NCBI RefSeq assembly: GCF_023634805.2 | Contig: NZ_CP106881.1 | Coordinates: 1 to 64,000, forward strand | From: Comamonas endophytica | GTDB taxonomy: Bacteria; Pseudomonadota; Gammaproteobacteria; Burkholderiales; Burkholderiaceae_C | DNA: 64,000 nt | Direction of reading: 5' to 3' | In this document: one piece after another, positions 1 through 8,321 of the stretch | How the letters are laid out: the number at the start of each line of letters is the position of its first letter | How positions within the stretch are numbered: position 1 is the first letter of the stretch | Notes under the pieces: model-generated | Seen by the model: the letters and a program-made list of their open reading frames with translations, nothing else | Databases searched by the model: none | What the model was told of the DNA's origin: nothing | Made by a program: the position numbers and the translations under genes

Positions 1-259
1 GCTGGCGCTGCTGATGCTCACCCTTGTGGCGCTCGCCCTTGTGGGCACGGTGGTGGCGCTCGCCCTTGCGGCCTTCCGTCATGTTGCCTTCGGTGCCGCG
101 TGCCTGCGAGGGCGAAGCCTGGGACGGGGTCTGGGTGCTCGATTGCGGCGTGCCGACACTTGCCGGAGCCTGGGGAGTCTGCGCATTCACTGCGCCCATG
201 GCGCAGATCGCAGCGGCACACAGAGTCATCTGCACGGAGCGGGACCAAGTGGATTTCAT
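1..259 (-). CDS. Small secreted basic protein, partial (C-terminus beyond window)
   Basis: The gene runs off the left edge. It starts at the ATG read from 259, with an AGGAG ribosome site 7-8 bases upstream. The protein opens with a signal peptide (MKSTWSRSVQMTLCAAA, then an A-x-A-type site near residue 26). A Gln/Ser/Pro/Thr-rich stretch with two QASPS-like units follows, then a His/Lys/Arg-rich tail built on KGERH-type repeats. The N-terminus is nearly identical to that of the gene at 492-893, so the two are tandem paralogues. No enzyme motif is visible, and I do not recognise a named family. Export to the periplasm or outside is inferred from the signal peptide; the His-rich tail could bind metal, which is only a guess. 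Confidence 0.6.
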   Translation of the reverse strand, partial: MKSTWSRSVQMTLCAAAICAMGAVNAQTPQAPASVGTPQSSTQTPSQASPSQARGTEGNMTEGRKGERHHRAHKGERHKGEHQQRQ

Positions 260-323
260 GGGGTTTTCTCCTGAATGGGTGGATGGGACAGGAGGCGGCC
301 GGATGCAGCCTCTGCAGCATGTT

Positions 324-395
324 CCAGAGCTTGGGGCAGTTCGCTGCCCGGACTTATCAGCTCATCCCGCCTGAGCCTGCAGGAGGGAGCCTACA
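324..395 (-). promoter_or_regulatory. Conserved 72-base upstream block, copy 1
   Basis: This stretch upstream of the gene starting at 259 aligns without gaps to 958-1029, upstream of the paralogous gene. About 58 of 72 bases are identical by eye. It includes the shared core GACTTATCAG and CCCGCCTGAG. It probably carries the promoter and an operator of the small secreted protein. No known binding site is recognised. Confidence 0.45.
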
Positions 396-434
396 GTGGT
401 GGTGTGAACATGATGGATACACGGGGGCAGGCAT

Positions 435-462
435 GAGAAAAGGCCCCGAAGGGCCTTTCGCC
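435..462 (-). terminator. Rho-independent terminator after the 492-893 gene
   Basis: A perfect hairpin with stem AAAGGCCC and a TTCG-type loop lies 30 bases past the stop codon of the minus-strand gene. It is followed by a short T-run in that direction. The sequence is symmetrical enough to work on both strands. Confidence 0.75.
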
Positions 463-491
463 TATGCCAGCGGCATGCGCCGCCGGACTGT

Positions 492-893
492 TTAGCGGCC
501 GGTGGGGGAGCCAGCGGTGGAAGGCGAAGCCTGCGATGGGCGCATGGCTTCCATCTGCGATTGCGAAGGACCATGGTTGGTCGACGAGTGCGTACCGCGT
601 GCATTCTTGCCGCTGTCAGGCGCGGGGGCGATGGTGGGCGAAGCCTGTGTGGGGCGCTGTGCTTCCATGGACGATTGCGAAGGCGCCGTGGGGGTCGAGC
701 CATGCATGTCCTTGCGGGCATCGGGATTCTTGGCCAGCGTGGGCGAAGCCTGCACCGGAGTCTGGGTGCTCGAGGATTCAGCCAGCTTGGCTTGCGGCTG
801 AGTCTGTGCATTGACTGCACCCATGGCGCAAGCCGCAGCAGCAGCACACAGGGTCATTTGCAGGGAGCGGGACAGGGTCGATTGCATGGTCAT
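492..893 (-). CDS. Small secreted Ser/Gln/Pro-rich repeat protein
   Basis: The protein has 133 residues. It opens with a signal peptide (MQSTLSRSLQMTLCAAAAA, cleavage likely after VNA) and continues as low-complexity sequence. Three imperfect repeats contain QASPT or QASPS, separated by PSQSxMEAxRP motifs. It has no cysteines and no predicted enzymatic motif. The ATG at 893 is preceded by GAGGAA; the ATG at 887 aligns better with the paralogue ending at 259, so either start is possible. The gene is followed by a hairpin terminator and preceded by a 72-base block shared with the paralogue. It looks like a secreted, disordered protein of unknown role. Confidence 0.7.
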   Translation of the reverse strand: MTMQSTLSRSLQMTLCAAAAACAMGAVNAQTQPQAKLAESSSTQTPVQASPTLAKNPDARKDMHGSTPTAPSQSSMEAQRPTQASPTIAPAPDSGKNARGTHSSTNHGPSQSQMEAMRPSQASPSTAGSPTGR

Positions 894-957
894 AGTGGCG
901 TTCCTCAGAGTGAAGGGGTAGGACAGATGAAGCTGCGGGGCAACCTCGTCGGTACAA

Positions 958-1029
958 CCAGAGCTTGAGGCCGTTGCCTTGCCAGACTTATCAGCCCAGC
1001 CCGCCTGAGGTTGAAGGAGTGAACCTACA
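958..1029 (-). promoter_or_regulatory. Conserved 72-base upstream block, copy 2
   Basis: This is the second copy of the block at 324-395, placed 65 bases upstream of the 492-893 gene just as copy 1 sits about 65 bases upstream of its own gene. The shared spacing means that gene and control region were duplicated together. It lies directly downstream of the cobQ stop codon. Confidence 0.45.
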
Positions 1030-1037
1030 TCCTCTTT

Positions 1038-2542
1038 TCAGGCCGACGCAGCCGTACGTGCGAACCATTCATCCACCCCCGATGCCAAGCGGTCGAACAC
1101 GCTGTCGAGCGTAGGTGCATTGGCGCCCAGCAGGGCCTGCAGCAGGTTGGCGTTTTCCAGCAGGCCATGCCAGTAGCTGCCCAGGATACGGCCGTCGATG
1201 CTTTGCCACACCAGGCCCGGCAGGCATTCGTGCACGCCCTGGCCCGCTGCCACCATGTCGCCGCGCGGCCGGGTCTGGCCGTGGTGGATTTCATAGACCT
1301 GCAGCGCCAGCCCCGACAGCGCCTGCCAGGGAGGAGCAAGCTGGGGCATGGTCACTTCGGCGTGCAGCAGCTGCTTGTCGACGTCGAAGGCCGTGACCAG
1401 CGGCAGCAGCCCCAGGCCCGCCTCGTTGCCATCGACACCATGCAGATCGATCAGCGCCTCGCCCAGCATCTGCAGTCCGCCGCAGATGCCCCACAGCCGC
1501 CCGCCCTGGGCCACATGCGCCGCCAGCGCGGCGTCGAGCCCCTGCGCGCGCAGCCAGCGCAGGTCGCTGGCCGTGGCCTTGGAGCCCGGCAGGATCACCC
1601 AGTCGGCTCCGTGCAGCTGCGCCGGGCTGCGCGCCCATACCAGGCGCACGCCGGGCACGTTCAACAGCGGCTGGAACTCGTCGAGATTGCTGGCGCGCGG
1701 GTAGGCCACCACCGCCACCGTGGTTTGCACCGGCGCTCCCGCGGCACCGTAGCCGGCGCCCGCGTCCTGTGCGCCGTCTTCCTCGGGCAGGCCGTGCTGC
1801 GCCAGCCGCGGAATCGTTGCCACGACCGGCACGCCCGTCAGGGCCTCGAGCATCTGCGGGGCGGGTGCCAGCAGCCGCGCATCGCCGCGGAACTTGTTGA
1901 GCACGAAGCCGCGGATCAGCGTCCGGTCCTCCTCCTGCAGCAGCGCCCAGGTGCCATACAGATGGGCAAACGCCCCGCCGCGGTCGATGTCGCTGACCAG
2001 CAGGCAATGCGCCTGCGCATGGCGCGCCACGCGCATGTTGACGACATCGCTGGCCTGCAGGTTGATCTCCGCGGGCGAGCCCGCGCCTTCGATCACCACC
2101 ACGTCGTTCTCGCTGCGCAGCGCATCGAGCGCCTTGGAGATGCGCGGCCAGACATGCCTGCCGCGCTCGCGCCAGGGCAGCTGGGTGAGGGCCTGGTCCA
2201 CCTGCCCCAGCAGCACCACCTGGCTGCGCATGTCGGCCTCGGGCTTGAGCAGCAGCGGGTTCATGCGTACCTCTGGCGCGCAGCCCGCCGCCAGCGCCTG
2301 CAGGTATTGCGCGGTGCCGATCTCGCCCCAGCCGCCGCCGGCGCGGGCACCACGCGCGCGTGGTTGCTCATGTTCTGCGCCTTGAAGGGCGCGACCTTGA
2401 AGCCCTGGTTGCGGTACCAGCGGCACAGCGCCGTGGCGACCCAGCTCTTGCCCGCGCCGCTGCTGGTGCCCAGCACCATGACGCACAGCGCGGGGCGCTG
2501 GCCCGGCACGGGCAGCGGAAGATGGGTGGTGTTTTTGTTCAT
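1038..2542 (-). CDS. cobQ: Cobyric acid synthase CobQ (frameshifted in this sequence)
   Basis: ATP- and glutamine-dependent amidation of adenosylcobyrinic acid a,c-diamide to adenosylcobyric acid. The N-terminal half is a P-loop synthetase domain ([12 protein letters not shown] near residue 25, then [13 protein letters not shown]). The C-terminal half is a class I glutamine amidotransferase domain with its nucleophile in [10 protein letters not shown] and the His in YEIHHG. The start at 2542 overlaps the cobC stop. The reading frame breaks near 2340 between NHARVVPAP and [11 protein letters not shown]. Restoring one G in a GG run rejoins a normal protein of about 500 residues. It is the last gene of the cobalamin operon. 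Identity is sure; whether the break is real is not. Confidence 0.9.
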
Positions 2543-3556
2543 GTCGTCATGTCGAGAAGCTGCGCCGCGCGCCAGGCCTGGCCCAGCGCCTGCTGCGATG
2601 CCGGGGGCAGCACCCCCAGCCGGACCGCGCCAGGCAGCCCGAAGCTGCAAGTGTCGCGCAGTTTGATGCCGTGTTCGCGGCGCAGCCAGGCCAGGCGCGC
2701 GCCCATGCGCGGCCAATCCTCGGCCGGCCATCGCGCCACGAAATAATTGGCCAGGCTGCCGGGAACGACCTGCCAACCCAGTGCGGTGCAAAGCGCGATC
2801 TGCGCGTCCTTCCACCGTGCGAGCTGGGTGCGGCTGTGCGCGATCCATTGCTGCACCTCAGGAGTGGTCCACGCCTCCAGCAGCGCCACGCCATGCGCGC
2901 CCACCACCCAAGAGGCAGCCAGCGCCTGCAATGCCGCCACCTCGGCCTGCGCCCCTTCGGGCGCCACCGCATAGGCGGCGCGCACGCCGGTCATGCCCAG
3001 CGCCTTGTTGGGGGTCCAGACCTGCCAGGCGCCGGCGGGTAAGGCGCTGCGCCGGCCATCGAGGCGCAGCGGCTGGTAGGCGCAGTCCAGCACGCGCAGT
3101 TGACCGTCCGCTTCGGCCTGCCAGCGGGCCAGCGCCGGGTCGGCCTGGCCCAGCGGGCTCGAGGGTTCGCAGGCCCATTGCAGGGTGGCAGCGTCCTGCG
3201 GCCCAGGAGTGGGCGCGCTGCATTCCAAGCCCCAGGCGCGCGCCGCCTGCGCGTAGTCGCCATAGCTGAGCACGGGCAGCAGCACATGGCGCATGCCGCG
3301 GCGCGCCGCGTGGGCCGTGATGCGGAAGATGAATTCGCTGGCGCTGCCGGCCAGCAGGATGCGCGCGGCATCGACGCCATGGAAGGCGCCCAGGCGCGCG
3401 CGCAGCGCCGTAGGCCGGATCGGGATACTGCTGCGCATGCGCGGCCCGCAGTGCCGCCAATGCCTGCGGGCAGGGGCCGCAGCTGTTGGCATTGGTGGAG
3501 AAGTCATGCGCGGGCACGCCCAGCGCATCGGTGCCGCCGTGGAGGTTTTCAGCCAT
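2539..3556 (-). CDS. cobC: L-threonine-phosphate decarboxylase CobC/CobD type (frameshifted)
   Basis: PLP-dependent fold-type I enzyme that makes the aminopropanol linker of cobalamin or its phosphate. The N-terminus ([28 protein letters not shown]) is typical of the family. The likely PLP lysine lies in [15 protein letters not shown], and the C-terminus carries [17 protein letters not shown]. The frame breaks near 3405 between YPDPAYG and [11 protein letters not shown]. Adding back one GC dinucleotide in an alternating GC run restores it. The ATG at 3556 overlaps the end of cbiB; a GTG at 3562 is an alternative start. The stop overlaps the cobQ start, so the genes are translationally coupled. 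Confidence 0.85.
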
Positions 3557-4508
3557 AGGCACTCCAGAGCCCGCCCAGCGCAGTCAGCGCCGCCAGCAGA
3601 TGCACCGCGCGGCGCGTCAGCTGCAGCGCGCTTTGCGTATGCCGCGCCTCGGGCGGGCGGGCCGCGGCATGCAGCACATAGGAACCGGGCTTGCCCAGGC
3701 GCACGTCGAGCGCCAGCGCCAGCGCCGCCATCGGCCAGCCGCCATTGGGCGAAGGCGTGCGCCGGCTTTCGCACCAGAGCTTTGCCAGCGGCAGGCCGCC
3801 CGCGCCCAGCGCCAGCAGCAATGCGGTGAGCCGCGCCGGAATCCACGACAGCAGGTCGTCGGCATGCGCGGCCCACTTGCCGCCCCACTGCCAGTAGCGT
3901 CCGCCGCGCCAGCCGGGGTAGCCCCACATGGCGTCGGCGGTGTTGGCAAAGCGGTAGAGCGCGGCGCCGGGCAGGCCCAGCAGCGCGAACCAGAACAGCG
4001 GCGCCACCACCGAATCATTGAGGTTCTCGGCCAGCGTCTCCAGCGCGCTTTCACGCACCTCGGATTCGCTCAGCTGCGTGACATCGCGGCTCACCAGCCA
4101 CGACAGGCGCTCGCGCCCGGCCTCCAGTGACTGCTGCAGCGCAGCTTCCACCGCTTGCACTTCGGCCTGCAGCATGCGCCAGGCAAACAGCGGCTTGAGC
4201 AGCAGCGCCAGCAGCGGCACGGCCAGCCAGACCGGTGCCTGGCCCAGCAGCCATTGCATCGCCGCGCAGCTGCCGGCAATTCCTGCGGCCAGCAGGCACC
4301 AGAGCGCTGCGCCAATGGCCCAGCGCCTGAAATCAGGATCGCGCGCCTCGCTGGCACCCGCCCAGCGGCCTCCGGCTCCCAACAGCCGGCCCATGCCCAC
4401 CACCGGATGCATCCGGGCAGGCGGCTCGCCCCACAGACGATCGATGAGCAGTGCCAGCAGCATTGCCGCGGCCGCGGCGCCCGCTCCCCCCACACCCTCA
4501 GCCCACAT
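3549..4508 (-). CDS. cbiB: Adenosylcobinamide-phosphate synthase CbiB/CobD
   Basis: Integral membrane enzyme that attaches aminopropanol (phosphate) to adenosylcobyric acid to give adenosylcobinamide (phosphate). The protein has 319 residues, normal for the family. Motifs seen are LLIDRLWGEPPARMHPVVGMG at the N-terminus, ESALETLAENLNDSVVAPLFWF in the middle, ANTADAMWGY, and PSPNGGWPMAALALALDVRLGKPGSY near the C-terminus. Four to five hydrophobic segments are visible. The ATG at 4508 lies 11 bases inside the end of bluB, so start and stop overlap. Confidence 0.92.
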   Translation of the reverse strand: MWAEGVGGAGAAAAAMLLALLIDRLWGEPPARMHPVVGMGRLLGAGGRWAGASEARDPDFRRWAIGAALWCLLAAGIAGSCAAMQWLLGQAPVWLAVPLLALLLKPLFAWRMLQAEVQAVEAALQQSLEAGRERLSWLVSRDVTQLSESEVRESALETLAENLNDSVVAPLFWFALLGLPGAALYRFANTADAMWGYPGWRGGRYWQWGGKWAAHADDLLSWIPARLTALLLALGAGGLPLAKLWCESRRTPSPNGGWPMAALALALDVRLGKPGSYVLHAAARPPEARHTQSALQLTRRAVHLLAALTALGGLWSAYG

Positions 4509-5232
4509 CGCTGCTGCCTGCGTCTTTGCCGGCGCTGGCCGGCTGGCCCCAGCTTTCATCGAAGAGCATGTCGGCCAGCGCCGCGCGCTGCGCCCATTTC
4601 TGCTGCTGCAGCATGGGCTCGGCATAGAAGGCCGGCACCGGGCCCAGGCACAGCACCGCCAGCGGCCGGCTGCCTTCGGGCATGCCCAGCAGCGCCGCCA
4701 GCGCCTCGGGATCGAACAGCGACACCCAGCCCATGCCCAGGCCCTCGGCGCGCGCGGCCAGCCACAGGTTCTGAATGGCGCAGGCGGCCGAGGCCACATC
4801 CATCTCGGGCAGCGTGCGCCGGCCGAACACATGCTGTTCGCGCCCCGGCGGCATGGCCAGCACCAGCACTTCTGCAGCGTCGAGCACGCCCTGCACCTTC
4901 AGCCGCATGAACTCCCCCTCGCGCTCGCCCAGGGCCTCGGCGGTGCACAGCCGCTCGGCCTCGACCAGCGCATGGATGCGCTCGCGCATCGCACGGCTGC
5001 GCACGCGCACGAAGCGCCAGGGCTGCATGAACCCCACGCTGGGCGCATGGTGCGCGGCGCGCAGCAGGCGCAGCAGCACCGCCTCCTCCACCCGTCCGCC
5101 GCTGAAATGGCGCATGTCGCGCCGCTCGTGGATGGCGCGGTAGACGGCGGCGCGCGCCGCCTCGTCGAAGGGCAGCGCGGCCAGCGTGGCGCCGGGCAGC
5201 GGGTCGGCAGCGGGGCTTGGATGGGAAGTCAT
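4498..5232 (-). CDS. bluB: 5,6-dimethylbenzimidazole synthase BluB
   Basis: Oxygen-dependent fragmentation of reduced FMN to 5,6-dimethylbenzimidazole, the lower ligand of vitamin B12. It belongs to the nitroreductase-like fold; IHERRDMRHFSGG and APSVGFMQPWRFVRV are the family's flavin-binding signatures. It is about 244 residues from the ATG at 5232, which has AAAGG 8 bases upstream. A TTG at 5265 in the same frame is less likely. Its presence implies aerobic lower-ligand synthesis, so this organism probably makes true B12 and not pseudo-B12 (inference). It sits between cobO and cbiB in the operon. Confidence 0.92.
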   Translation of the reverse strand: MTSHPSPAADPLPGATLAALPFDEAARAAVYRAIHERRDMRHFSGGRVEEAVLLRLLRAAHHAPSVGFMQPWRFVRVRSRAMRERIHALVEAERLCTAEALGEREGEFMRLKVQGVLDAAEVLVLAMPPGREQHVFGRRTLPEMDVASAACAIQNLWLAARAEGLGMGWVSLFDPEALAALLGMPEGSRPLAVLCLGPVPAFYAEPMLQQQKWAQRAALADMLFDESWGQPASAGKDAGSSDVG

Positions 5233-5280
5233 GGGTCGCGCCTTTTCTTCAAGCCAGTGGGTCAAGCCATTGTCGCAATG

Positions 5281-5850
5281 TCAATCCTCGATGCCGCGCT
5301 GCGCGGGAATGCCGGCCTGGAATGCGTGCTTCACCAACGTCATCTCGGTCACCGTGTCGGCCAGCTCGATGATCTCGGGCGGGCAGCGCCGGCCCGTCAG
5401 CACCACATGCACTGCGTGCGGACGTTCGCGCAGCGTCTGCAGCACCGGCTCGAGCGGCAGCCAGCCGTAGATCAGCGGGTAGGTGATCTCGTCGAGCACC
5501 ACCATGAAGTGCACGCCCGACATGATGGCGTTGCGCGCGCGCTCCCAGCCCTCGCGCGCGAGCTGCGCCGACTGCTCCTGGTCCTGGCTCTTCCAGCTGA
5601 AGCCGTCGCCCAGCCCCTCGATGGGCATGCCCAGCTGCTCGAACATGCGGTGCTCGCCGAAGCGCGCCGTCGGCACCTTCATGAACTGGAATATCTTGAC
5701 CGATTTGCCGCGGCCGTGGGCGCGCAGCGCCAGGCCGAAGGCGGCCGTGCTCTTGCCCTTGCCATTGCCGGTATTGACCAGCACCAGCCCGCGGCGCTGG
5801 CCTTCGGGCTTGGTGTAGGGCTTCTCGGTGGGGGCTTGTTCGATCTGCAT
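5281..5850 (-). CDS. cobO: Cob(I)yrinic acid a,c-diamide adenosyltransferase CobO/BtuR
   Basis: ATP:corrinoid adenosyltransferase that adds the upper adenosyl ligand to a reduced corrinoid. The protein has 189 residues with the P-loop GNGKGKST at about residue 30. [15 protein letters not shown] and [22 protein letters not shown] are typical CobO/BtuR motifs. The start at 5850 ([17 protein letters not shown]) fits the family length. It lies 73 bases downstream of the ABC ATPase gene and 48 bases upstream of bluB. Confidence 0.93.
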   Translation of the reverse strand: MQIEQAPTEKPYTKPEGQRRGLVLVNTGNGKGKSTAAFGLALRAHGRGKSVKIFQFMKVPTARFGEHRMFEQLGMPIEGLGDGFSWKSQDQEQSAQLAREGWERARNAIMSGVHFMVVLDEITYPLIYGWLPLEPVLQTLRERPHAVHVVLTGRRCPPEIIELADTVTEMTLVKHAFQAGIPAQRGIED

Positions 5851-5923
5851 GGTTTGCACTTTCGTTTGCGTGAGAGAGATGGACGCTGCGCGCAGGCAGC
5901 ATCCGAAAATTATCTGCAGCGGG

Positions 5924-6726
5924 TCATGGACCGCGCCTGTGCAGCAGCCGCGGCAAGGCCACCCATTGGCCATCGATGGCGCGCACCTGGACGCGCTGCG
6001 CGAACACCTGCTCCAGCGCGGCATGCGAGGCCGGATCGGCGCAGCCGCCCTGGTGCAGCACCCTGCCCTGCGCCAGCACCAGCAGTTCCTGCGCCTGCAG
6101 CGCCATCGACAGCTCATGCAGCACGCTGACCACCGTGGTGCCTTGCGCGACGAGCTGCTGCACGCAGTCCAGCCAGTCGGCCTGGTGCGGGGGATCGAGA
6201 TGGGCCAGGGGCTCGTCCATCAGCAGCACCCGGGCCTGCACCGCCAGCGCGCGCGCCAGCAGCACGCGCTGGCGTTCGCCGCCGGAGAGCTGGCCCAGGC
6301 TGCGGCCGCGCCAAGCCCAGCTCTGCGTCCGGCGCAGCGCCTGCTCCACGGCGGCATGGTCCTGCGCGGAAGCTGCGCCCAGCCAGGACTGGTGCGGCAG
6401 CCGGCCCAGCATCGCCGCGTCATAGACCGATATCTCGGGGGATACCGCCTGGTCCTGTCCCAGCCAGGCCAGCGTGCGTGCACGCTCGCGGCTGCTCCAG
6501 TCCGCCAGCGCACGGCCCAGCAGCAGCACTGCCCCTGGCCCTGCGCCATGCCGGCCAGCGCGCGCAGCAGCGTCGACTTGCCGGCGCCGTTCGGGCCGAC
6601 GATGCTGGTCCAGCGGCCCGCGGCGATGCGCAGCGTGAGGTCGCGCAGCACCGGCAGGCCGCCCAGCGACACCGACAGATGCTCGGCCTGCAGCGCCCAT
6701 CCGGCACCTGGCACATGGACGCTCAT
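5924..6726 (-). CDS. btuD: Vitamin B12 ABC transporter ATP-binding protein, BtuD-like (frameshifted)
   Basis: ATPase of a FecCDE/BtuCD-type importer for cobalamin or a related corrinoid. The N-terminal part ([19 protein letters not shown], Walker [10 protein letters not shown]) and the C-terminal part (signature LSGGERQR, Walker [13 protein letters not shown], switch His in SVLHELS) lie in different frames. They join near 6533 if one G is restored to a GGGG run. Repaired length is about 267 residues. The start at 6726 overlaps the btuC stop by 4 bases. Substrate is inferred from the position inside a B12 operon. No btuF or TonB receptor gene is in view. Confidence 0.83.
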
Positions 6727-7751
6727 GCGGCCTCCCGCAGATTGCGCCGGTGCATCAGCCACAGCAGATAGCTGCCGCCCAGCACCGCCGTCAGCACACC
6801 CACCGGCAATTCCTGCGGCGCGAGCAGCCAGCGCGCCAGCAGATCGGCGCCCAGCAGCAGCGCCGCGCCCATGCCGGCGCTCAGCAGCAGCAACCAGCGG
6901 TGCATGGCGCGCACCAGCGAGCGCGCCAGATGCGGCGCGGCCAGGCCGACAAAGGCAATCAGCCCGCATTGCGCCACCGCCGTGCCGGTGGCCAGCGCCA
7001 GCAGCGCGATCAGCAGCAGGCGCAGCGGCGCCAGCGGCAGCCCCAGGCTCTGCGCCGTGGCTTCGCCCAGCGCCAGGCCGTCCAGCACGCGCGCCAGCGA
7101 CCAGGCGGCAAGCAGCACGGCGACCAGCACGGCGGCCATCAGCGCGCAGGCGCTCCAGCCCACGAAGGCGGTGCTGCCCAGCATGAACGACTGCATGGCC
7201 TGCATGATTGCAGGATTGAGCAGCAAGACCATCGACGCCGCCGCGCCCAGCACCACGCCGACCACCACGCCGGCCAGCAGCAGCCGCAGCGTGTCGTGCG
7301 CGCCCCGTGCCAGCACCAGCGTCAGCAGCGCCGCGCCCGCGGCGCCGGCAAAGGCCGCGCCGGTGATGCCCAGGCGCAGCAAGCCCTGCAGCGCGAAGGG
7401 CGAGGCGCCCAGCGCCGCCATGGCCAGCGCCACGCCCAGCGAGGCGCCCGAGGCGCTGCCCAGCAGATAGGGATCGGCCAGCGGATTGCGGAATACCCCC
7501 TGCGCCACGGCACCCGCCAGCCCCAGCAGCGCGCCAGCCAGCCAGGCGCCCAGCGTGCGCGGCAGGCGGATGTCGCGCACGATCTGCCAGGCCAGCGGAT
7601 CGCCCTGGTCGCCCCATCCCTCCCAGCCGCTGCTGCCCAGCCCGGCGCCCAGCGCCATCAGCGCCCCGCTGCCCAGCAGCAACGCAAGCGCCATCCAGGC
7701 CGGATGCAAGCCTTGCTTTTCCACTTCATGTAAGCTGGTTTCAGCGGTCAT
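6723..7751 (-). CDS. btuC: Vitamin B12 ABC transporter permease, BtuC-like (FecCD family)
   Basis: Inner-membrane permease of 342 residues with about ten hydrophobic segments. Family motifs include IRLPRTLGAWLAGALLGLAGAVAQGVFRNPLADPYLLG, split by its conserved Gly residues, and the coupling region GLIAFVGLAAPHLARSLV. It overlaps the ATPase gene by 4 bases and follows cobU after 3 bases. B12 or cobinamide as substrate is inferred from the riboswitch-controlled operon; siderophore permeases share the same fold. Confidence 0.88.
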   Translation of the reverse strand: MTAETSLHEVEKQGLHPAWMALALLLGSGALMALGAGLGSSGWEGWGDQGDPLAWQIVRDIRLPRTLGAWLAGALLGLAGAVAQGVFRNPLADPYLLGSASGASLGVALAMAALGASPFALQGLLRLGITGAAFAGAAGAALLTLVLARGAHDTLRLLLAGVVVGVVLGAAASMVLLLNPAIMQAMQSFMLGSTAFVGWSACALMAAVLVAVLLAAWSLARVLDGLALGEATAQSLGLPLAPLRLLLIALLALATGTAVAQCGLIAFVGLAAPHLARSLVRAMHRWLLLLSAGMGAALLLGADLLARWLLAPQELPVGVLTAVLGGSYLLWLMHRRNLREAA

Positions 7752-7754
7752 CAG

Positions 7755-8321
7755 TCAAGGGCTCTTGAGGACCAGGGGCAAGCCCGCGCACATCAAAGTG
7801 GCATGGCTGCAGACAGCGGCCACCTGCTGGTTGAGCATGCCCAGCGCATCGACAAACGCGCGCACCTCGCGGCCCAGCGGAATCACGCCCAGGCCGATCT
7901 CGTTGCCCACCAGCACCACCGGGCCCGGCGCCTCGGCCAGCGCGGCCAGGAAACCCGCGCGCTGCGCCGCCCAATCCTGACTCCGCGGCGGCTGGCCCGG
8001 CATGGGCATCATCCAGTTGGTGAGCCACATGGTCAGGCAGTCGATGACCAGCAGGCAGCCCGGCTGGCTGTGCGCGCGCACCGCGCCCGCCAGGTCCAGC
8101 GGCACTTCCAGCGTGCGCATTCCCGGCACGCGCTCGGCACGGTCATGCTGGTGGCGTTCGATGCGCGCGCGCATCTCCTCGTCCCATGCCAGGCCCGTGG
8201 CCAGCAGGCAGGCGCTGTGGGCGGGCGACTCCAGCAGCCAGGCCTGGGCCAATGCCTCGGCGCGGCGCGACTTGCCGCTCTTTTGCCCGCCCAGGATCAA
8301 TTCGCTGCGCGCCATGCTCAT
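7755..8321 (-). CDS. cobU: Adenosylcobinamide kinase/phosphate guanylyltransferase CobU
   Basis: Bifunctional enzyme of nucleotide-loop assembly: it phosphorylates adenosylcobinamide and transfers GMP to give adenosylcobinamide-GDP. The protein has 188 residues. The P-loop LILGGQKSGKSRRAEALA is at the N-terminus, followed by VIDCLTMWLTN and VLVGNEIGLGVIPLG, all typical of CobU/CobP. The ATG at 8321 overlaps the cobB stop. The downstream partner cobS (cobalamin synthase) is not in the window. Confidence 0.93.
   Translation of the reverse strand: MSMARSELILGGQKSGKSRRAEALAQAWLLESPAHSACLLATGLAWDEEMRARIERHQHDRAERVPGMRTLEVPLDLAGAVRAHSQPGCLLVIDCLTMWLTNWMMPMPGQPPRSQDWAAQRAGFLAALAEAPGPVVLVGNEIGLGVIPLGREVRAFVDALGMLNQQVAAVCSHATLMCAGLPLVLKSP

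Noticed and set aside
4018..6129. A 703-codon open frame on the plus strand across the cobalamin operon
   Set aside because: It is antisense to cbiB, bluB and cobO, which are recognisable enzymes. There is no motif and no codon pattern of its own.
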